DNA of 64,000 bases, from assembly GCA_034008185.1 (NCBI GenBank), contig CM067084.1, positions 9,443,385 through 9,507,384 on the forward strand. Direction: 5' to 3'. The notes below the pieces were generated by a model. That model was not told where the DNA came from. It searched no databases and saw nothing but the letters and a program-made list of their open reading frames with translations. Made by a program: the position numbers and the translations under genes. The stretch's first letter is position 1. Each line of letters opens with the position of its first letter. The DNA is from Gorsachius magnificus (taxonomy: Eukaryota > Chordata > Aves > Pelecaniformes > Ardeidae). Shown here one piece after another: positions 24,301-33,300 of this stretch.

Positions 24301-27300
24301 TCTTCCTAGAAAGAATATACGTATTATCCAGACATCATCTGAGCTTCCCTAAACAAGATAAACTAACAAGATAAAACAAGTTAGAGAACAACTTGTGATT
24401 ATTTTAAAGTTAGCATTCAGAGAACTGGCTAACCATTCAATTGCAACAGAAAACTATTCCTTTCTCTAGAATACCTTTCTCTCCAATTGGCCTTGGAGCT
24501 TCTCTGTCAATCTGGTCATTTCATCAACCTTAGCATTTGCTGTCCGCCCATCTATTTTGGCTTGCCTGTATAAAGAAAACCATGTATGAATTACATTTCT
24601 ATTATTATAGGGGAAAAAAAATTACTCCATTAAAACTTTTTTGAAATAGCTGTGAAAGGCAGTCAGATTTCCTAACGCCATTCCTAAAGGGCAGAAAAGG
24701 TTTCCCCCTTCTTCTTCTTCCTATGTGGCAGTGAGAGAGGAATACCAAATTCATTAAACCGGCATGGGAAAAGGTGGCAACACCCATGGTGTGACTCCCG
24801 ACAGGTTCAAACACAGCTTCACTGCTGGGCTGTTGTTGTAAGGCCTGTCACCCACAGTAACATGTTTTCATGTTTCCTTTCAAGCTGTCATCTTCTGAGA
24901 AGTCTCTTCGTAACTGTTTAATCTGGCTGGTAGTGGTCATGAGCGACCTTTGTCATTGGTACTCTCCCCATAGTGTTCTCAGTTTTGGGCAAAGAGGCTC
25001 TCAGAGGAATTTTGCATCTCTAATTATGGGCACTGATTACACTCATGTTCTTCTCAGATCAGCTAAAAGTTCTTGCAACCTTAAGAAGAGTACTACGTTG
25101 TACTCACAAAGCTAAATACAGCAGCTCTATGTAAAAGATCAGTGGCTGATAATGAATCCATTTCCTTTTTATTATCAGTCCACAAATCCACTGTTTACTG
25201 AAATCAAATTTTAGCTTGACCTCAACCATCACTAATTAAAAGAGTTAACAGGTACATTAAACTGGCATTGAACACACTCTAGCTGTAAATACAAATAATC
25301 ATGAAATTGTGTAGCAGATATTTTTCTCATTTTCCTTGATATACTTCAGGAATATAACTAACGCTTCTCTTATCTCGTAACTTCCCAAGAGCCGATGGTT
25401 TAGAGCTCTTTATTGAGAAAGAGTGAATGGAAATTTTATTAAAAACATTAAAACTTGAAATACTTTGAACGTTCAAATTTCAGAACAGTAATGAGTAATT
25501 ATGTAACTGGATTTTGAGCAAATTGTATTCTAATGAAGACCTATCTTCAGAGTCAATTTTGCTGTGATACTGACACTTTGTTCTTTTCAAAATCAAAGGT
25601 CAAATGCTGACTATTTCAGGAAACAGCCGAACTAAACAACACTAACTGGAAATATGCTACCCTCACACTAATGATGCACGCGTTTGTAACAAACTGAAGA
25701 GGCATTAACTGAAACCGTTGTGACTATCACTATCAGTCAGTTGGCAGTACAAACAGGGCCCATGACACAGCAGCAGGTTAGAAAAAGCTACAGAAAAGAT
25801 ATTTAATAATTTTTTTTAATTGCCTGGTTTATACCTCAGTTGTTTTCGTAGCTGCTCTAGTTCCACAGTCTGTTCTGTTACAGTTTTCAGAAACTGTTGA
25901 TTACTCTGCAAAATAAGGAGATATTTGCAACATGTTCCTTATTGTACTGAAATTGTTATCTATTCAAAATTGTTATAGGGCATTTCTACAGCATATAATA
26001 CCATAAAAATAGACAATAAGGTCTACTTAACACTGGCTGGTCTTCAAGTGCCAAGGTTTAGGTAGAGCATTTCAGAAAGGCAAATGCAGAGTGATGTTAC
26101 CTAATCCTCCCTTTCTTTCCCTGTATTTTGGTAGTCCAAGAACTTTCATAGATGAGAATTGTAATAGCTCAGACCTACCATCTGCATTCCCATCTAGTTT
26201 AGGTGTCTTGAATACCTTGTCGCAATGAGTGACCACTACCACAGCAGACCACATATTGCTGGAAATAATTCCTTTGGTTTAGAGACAAACAACGAGGAAC
26301 TGCTCCTCCTTCACTTTTTCTCTGCCAGCCATAGTGCTGGAGGTGTCATTCTCCTTCAACTGACTTCTCATTTGAGAATCATTTCATATTTTTGTTACCC
26401 TACTAGCCTTTTCTAGATCTTAGATATACATAATGTCTTACATTGAGATATTAGAGATGACCACAACTGCAGGCAGCATTCAAGATGCTACTGTATGGTG
26501 GACTTCAAGCACAACATACTTTCCCCCCTCTATGAATAATTGCTAACATTTTTCTTCCTTCTTGCTTTTTTGACTGTTGCTAAGAATTGTTTTCAGACAC
26601 TTCCTACTTCTAAAAAACCTATTCTGAGTAGTAACAGTTCATTTCAAGACCATCACAGTACCCACATGCATTATTTTGCTTTTATTAGTATCACTGAAAT
26701 GTCAGGTAAAATTCACTCAGATACTAAACATCATGAAATCTTTCTGCAAATTTCTGCCGTCTGCTTCAGTTTTTCACTACCCTAAATAGTTTAACATCAG
26801 TAGCGAACACCGTTGCCTCAATACTGAATCTCATTTCCAGAACATTTATAAATACGCTGAACTATTCTAACATGAGCACATCTAGGAAACACAGCTGTTT
26901 TGCCACAACAATAAAAAACCTGACTAATTACTCTGTCTCTTCACTTCCTACTTTTCAGTTTGTTAGTTTAAGAAAAGGCATGCTTCTTTATCCCATGACA
27001 TCTTTATGGTTTTGGTAATAAAACCTTGCCAAATGTTTTTTGGATAACGCAAACAAATGGATTACCTTAATACTAACCTCATCTGTTTTATCTCCTTCAG
27101 AAAGTTCACAGATTTCCCTCTCTCCTCTCCACATCATCTCTCCAATTTTATGATTTTAAGCATTCAGTGATTCTATTTTTTTGAGGTACCTACTACTGAT
27201 TTGCTTGTAACAGCCAATGAAAGCAGAAGCAGCACTAGATGATTAGAGCACAGGAAAATACCTGAACAGGTCAATGACAGACACTGAAGCCAGCAGCGCC

Positions 27301-30300
27301 AAACTAGGAAACGATAAACATGTGGTAGAGCTAGCCTACATTAAGAGGTCATCATTCAAATCATTTTTTCCTTTGTTAAGATGGTTTTCAATGTGTGACT
27401 GAAGTACACTCACCACATACTAAAAGTCTGAGTGTAAGCTTAACACTGATTTCTTGAAGAAAGAACTAACCTTTCAACCACCCTGACCTGGTCTTTGCAG
27501 TTCAGGAACAAAGCTATTACTACTTGATTTTTGACTGGTCCCTAGAGAAGTCTGCAAGTCTGAGTGGCACAAGTTCTCTTCCAACCAGGAATCTATGAAG
27601 GACTTTTTGCTTTTCTTTTATACTTTGAGGCTCTAGTAGAAAAAAGCATAATTTACTAGGTCACCGTTCAGGTTTTACTTACCAACTCTATTTTCTCATT
27701 GGCTATATGCAGCTGCCGAGTCAACTGTTGAAAGCCAGTCAGTTGATCCTAAAAAGAAAATTCAGAGCTACTTATAATCATTATGATCATAAAGAGCGTA
27801 TAATTAGAGTTTCATTGTCAACTGAAAACATTTTCAAAAAATTTATACGTTGCAGGAAATTCAATATGTCTTTGTAGATTTTAATGAGATTGCTTTTAGC
27901 TGTTGACCTAGTAATCTGGCAAATTAGATTTACTACTGAAAAACATACCTGAATTTCACTCAGTTACAAACTGCCTCCTTCCAAAACTCATACACACTTA
28001 CTATCAAAATATGAAAGCATACATCGGTAGTGACTTTAAAGAGCCAGAGAGACTACGAAGCTACTATAAGGATTTTTGCTAAGCACCGTAGCAGATGTAT
28101 ACCCCTTAATTAAAAAATGCCTGTACAGACACATGTCATTTGCTGTTTGGCACAGATGATGTCTTGTATCCATACAAAAAATTGTTCGAGTCAATTCTTG
28201 AGTCCCTGAATATGAACACTGTCTTCCTAGGAAAACTAGCATAAGACAGAAAAGTCATCTGCAGCACGCCACGTGTCTTCAGAACAGAGGGGACTCAAGT
28301 CCCTTAGGTGGAACATCTACTAGTTTTGCTGTGTTTAACAGCCTCAAGGCCAAGTATATGCCAGAAACCTATTCCAACAACTCCCTCGTTTACGATTCCC
28401 AGACCTTACAATGATATCCTCTCTCATCTTTGCTTTCTGTCAGTTCTAATTCTAGTTCGTCTTAGCTATTTCTATTTTCCTCTGATAGTTATTTTCTGCT
28501 CCTCCATTAAAAGCAAAACCTAAAAGTTTATTTAACTGAAAAGTCTTTTTCTGTGGGAGACCAGCAGCATTTAAGAATAAGAGGCAGCTCAACCTCATTC
28601 TTGTTACAATAGCATTAAAATCCACCAAGAATTTAGTTACCAATGAAAAGTGGGATCTGACAGCCCTAAACCCTCCAACAGCTGACAATGGCTCTGTATG
28701 CTCTACTATGCATATGTTACCAGTAACTGACAATGCAACACAAGAAATCATCTAATAGAAGGAACAGGAGCAAAAAGTTGGAACTACATGTAGATAAGAA
28801 AGTCCCCATAACTATTATTTAAAATAATAATGAAACTTGACAGAGCACAATAGCTGTACAGATATTTTCCCGTTTCTCATTGAAAAGCATATTGCTGAGG
28901 TGGACTTAATACCACAAAACAACAAAAAAATCAGTGAAAAAAAAAAATCCTGTTACTTAGGCGAGCTGTAGCTGTGCCCACAAGTCTAGCGTACTTGAAA
29001 ATGGGAAGTGAATGTTAAAAATTTGTACCATCTCTTTACAGACCTAGAAATAGCTGTAGTGAGGTAGATAGAGGCATGAAATTTCTATTAGTTCTTCACA
29101 CACTGAGCATCTTTAGATAGCTCATTAGAGCAAAACAGCTTCTTTTCTGAACTAAGATTTCCTGAAAGGCCTTCCCCAAAAACAGCAGAAGAGAAACAGG
29201 CTGCTAAACACAAGCTAGCATTAGAAGAAAACTGCTGAACTTCATTTTTTTTATCTGTTTACACATGCTTTATTGAATGACAACAGGAAATGGAGACTCC
29301 TTTTCCCACTATCCCACTGTGATCTTACAGACAAAATTCAGGATTCAAACATAGAAGAAACATGAAAGACTTCCACCTTAGAATTCAGAAGTCTCTAGCA
29401 GCTTTTATAGATGTTGAACTCTACTGAAGATTTCCAACCATGCAATTCAAACATGCATGTGCATATAAATAATCATATTTTGTGCACATATACATATATA
29501 TGCACTAAGACTCAGACTCACTGCATTCCCCAAGTTCCTGCCCATATATTTGAAATAGGGAACTTTTCCAATTGTAGCAGTCTATTTAGCTGATGAATCA
29601 GTGACCACATCTGAACACTCAACTTCAGGTGACTATTACAGAAAATAATTAACAGTACTGGTAGAACACTCCCTCCCACCTTCAGTTTGACCACACACAG
29701 ACCCATAATCTCTATGGTACAGAAAGACATTCCAAAATTAACAACAACAACAAAAAAAAAGAATGAAAATTACTTTCTGCTTTTGCCTTTCAGCCACGTG
29801 AATCTGTGTTTCAGTCATGCGTTCCTGGTACTGCTGCTGGAGTCGGTCATGCTCCTGTAACACAGTCTGCCAGAGCTCTATTGCTTGTTCTTTTTCCTAA
29901 GTTACAGAACAATGATTTTTATAAAATATTCTATTACAGCACATTTACCTTCATCTATCATCCTCTCAAAAGAGAAGTCTTAACTTCTATTGTAAAAAAT
30001 GCCATTTTCTCTACTTTTCTCTGCCTATATTACAACTACACAGACAAAATACTGAATTCAGATGCTTACAAGTTCAAATTCTACCTACCAGTGAATTGCA
30101 AGTTTTCCAGATCTTTTTTATAGCTCGAACTTTTATAGGTGTTTACTGTAGGCCTACAGTAAATATATTCAAATACCAAAATTCAGCTGTCGGTTTAACC
30201 TCCACTTGATCACATGCGACAGGATCGATACATCACTGTAATAAGTTCAAATCATTTTCCTTGTCTCTTCAGATTCAAATATTATTTTCTATATCACATA

Positions 30301-33300
30301 TACATTTGCTTCCTTACCTCTCATTACAATTTTTTTGATTAAAATGACAAGCTACTACAAAAACTTGAATTGAACAAAGTATTTAATTAATTTCCTGGTC
30401 AGGAATTTAATATAAAGATCTAGTCCACTACGTAAAAGGCACAAATTAATATTAAAAACTTCCTATATGAATCTAGGAGAGAAGTTCCTTTGGGTTTTTA
30501 AGTTGAAAGTATAAGTGCTTGTTTCTTTAGCAACAGAAAGTCAAGAGGGCCTCAAAATAGTCTTAAGGAACTCTGAACAAATGAATTCTGAACGAAGAAA
30601 TAGAACAGCTTCCCCTCATCTGCCAAGGCACAACAAGAGAAATAAAGCAGTACAAATGTTTCATCTCACACACTTGATTCATCAGTTGCAGTTGTTCTTG
30701 AAGGTTTCTCACTATTCCTTCATCTGCAGGAGTATCAGTTCCCAGAGACATGAAAGGAAGAGCCTCCAGTTGCTTTTCAAGAGCCTCTTTCAACTCTACA
30801 TGCAGCCTGAAATTCAAAGAACCAAGTTCAGCAAAGTATTTCTTTAACAGGGATTCTTTTAGCAACTGAAGTATACTGCACCTTCAACCTGTACGCACTA
30901 TTTATTTCTAACTCGTACTTAGATCTAAGTTATGTTCTATAAACACAACAGACAGTTTGAAATAGTTTAATATCTACTTTTTTTAGATATATGGTTAAAA
31001 CTCCTAAATCTGGTGCTGTAAGCTGTATTAACCACTTAAAGACTCTAACATCAAGCTTGTGAGTATGAGATCTTCGACTCTTAAGCACAGATTCAAAATA
31101 TTTCAAGGTACTAGAAAAAAGCTTTTTAAGGTTTAGAAATTAAGAAAAACAGCAGAAGTAACAGGGCAGTGCAATTTTTTACCTTTCATTTTCCTTGGTG
31201 ACTTGTTCAAAGTTTAGTCTCATCTCAGTCATTTGTGCCTAACACAAAACCACACAAGAGTCAATTAAGTGACATAAACTTTGGTAATTCTTTAATCTTT
31301 TAATTCTGACTGATACAGTGCAAGACAGACAATTCAGCATAATACAGTAAATGAAAGTAACTTTCTTTTTTAAGGGAAGTCACAGGATGCCACTTAAATT
31401 CAACAGCTGCTAGGTCCTGTTACACCTGAGCATTCAGAAGTTTTTATGAGCACTGAACTTACCTTTTGGAATTCTTCTAGCTCTTACGTATTGATTCTTA
31501 ATGAACTCAAGTTCCTTTAGGGATACAGTGGCTAACTCTCATCTTTGATGTAGTAAGCAACTGAGGTAAGAGTTTAGGAATTAATTGAGGAGCAACTTCA
31601 GTTACATGAGTCAAACAGGCTGTTTTGTTAACTAAACAGCGCAACACCACCATAGTGCTTCTATTGCCTTCTGAAATTGGCCAGCCTTGAAAGACTGTTT
31701 TTGCAGAATTTTTATGATGGACAGATCAAACAAATTAAGTGCATTAAACCAAAACCAGAGTGTAACTTCTGCATGTAGATCACAAGTAAAAATTGCTTTC
31801 TGTATGCCAAAGGTTTTAATTATTAAACATATCATTTAAAAGGTTTCATTTTTCTGTGGTTGAAAGGAGGACGGTCCCTCTCCACCTCACCCTCTATGAT
31901 AACAAACATTTAAAGAATTATTTCAATGTGAAGAATTATTAAGAATGAAGAAGGAGGACTGAGCAGGACTGCATGGCCAAGATCAGACCTGTAAGGAAAG
32001 GGGGAAACAGCTGCCTCATCTGAATGTCACCTAGGAAAACACCTGCAGCCGTATCAGAGCAAGTAGAGAAATAAAGCAGGCATGTATTTTTCATTTCACA
32101 ACACTGCTTCTCCAAAGGCAGGGTAATCTGTGCAATTTGAACAATCTCCCAAACTTTTCATAGAAACATCTCCATTCGTTTGAGGCAGACTGCAGTCCAG
32201 CAAGTTTGTGAAGCACGGCACAGGCACACTTTCCTTTATTGACAAAAACTAATGGCCTAATTATTAACACTGTAAAAAACTAAGAATATACAGTCTGAAA
32301 TGTTATGAACATCCATACCTGATAAAGCTGCAGCTGTGCTCTCATTTCTTCCAAGTGTCTATCATACTCTGTGATTAGACTTGGCAAGCTAAAAAGTTGA
32401 AAAACATGCTTAGAATAGATTTTGTAAATGGCGAAACATTGTTCTGATAATTAACTAGTTTTAAAGAATTCTTAATCTAGAGAACAGAACAGTCACTTCT
32501 CTTTATTTACAAGCTCGACATTCACCAGAATCAAATGAACAAATTTAGTTATTACTTTTGAAGTATGAACATTAACCACAGATTTTGTATATAACAGAAC
32601 TAGAACATGGGACATTAACATTTCATCCATAGAATCCCAAACAATTAAAGACTAGACTTTGTTACTGCTTTCACATACAACAGTAAAGTGGCCTATAAGA
32701 CAATGTAAAATAATGTAGTTCTACTTAGATACTTTTTCCTTCCTAATATTTTTGTAATTGATAGTAGTTCTCTGAAAATTCTTTATGAGTCTGGAGTCAT
32801 AATACCTTAAAAGCTAACCAGAAAGTATAGGTTATTTTTATAACAGAAAGGAAATTACAATTATTATTAAGCAATTTACAAATAAGCAACCATTAGTTGA
32901 AGACTGTCAAATAAGCATTTTTAAAAACATCCACCTGACCTCAACAGACAGCAGTTACCTGTGTTACCTACATCAGTACAATCTTACCTGCACTTTTGTT
33001 TATTATCCTAAAATCTAGGCTAGAGAATTGCTTCATTCAGCTCTCATCTTTTATTTTACAGATTGTGCAAGAAAGTAATATATTTAATGTACTGAATAAA
33101 GAGAATAGTATCTAAAACAACTGCTACAGAAACACTTTTACAGATCTCCATTCACAAGTTCTCAGAGCTGTGAACATGTGTGCATAAGGCCAGTTTCACC
33201 TGGATATTTACACTTTTAAAAGCACAGGACAATTTCTTTTGAATACTTTGTAGTATTCCCACTTATCATTTGGAATCAGTTACCTTTGGTCCATCATCCT

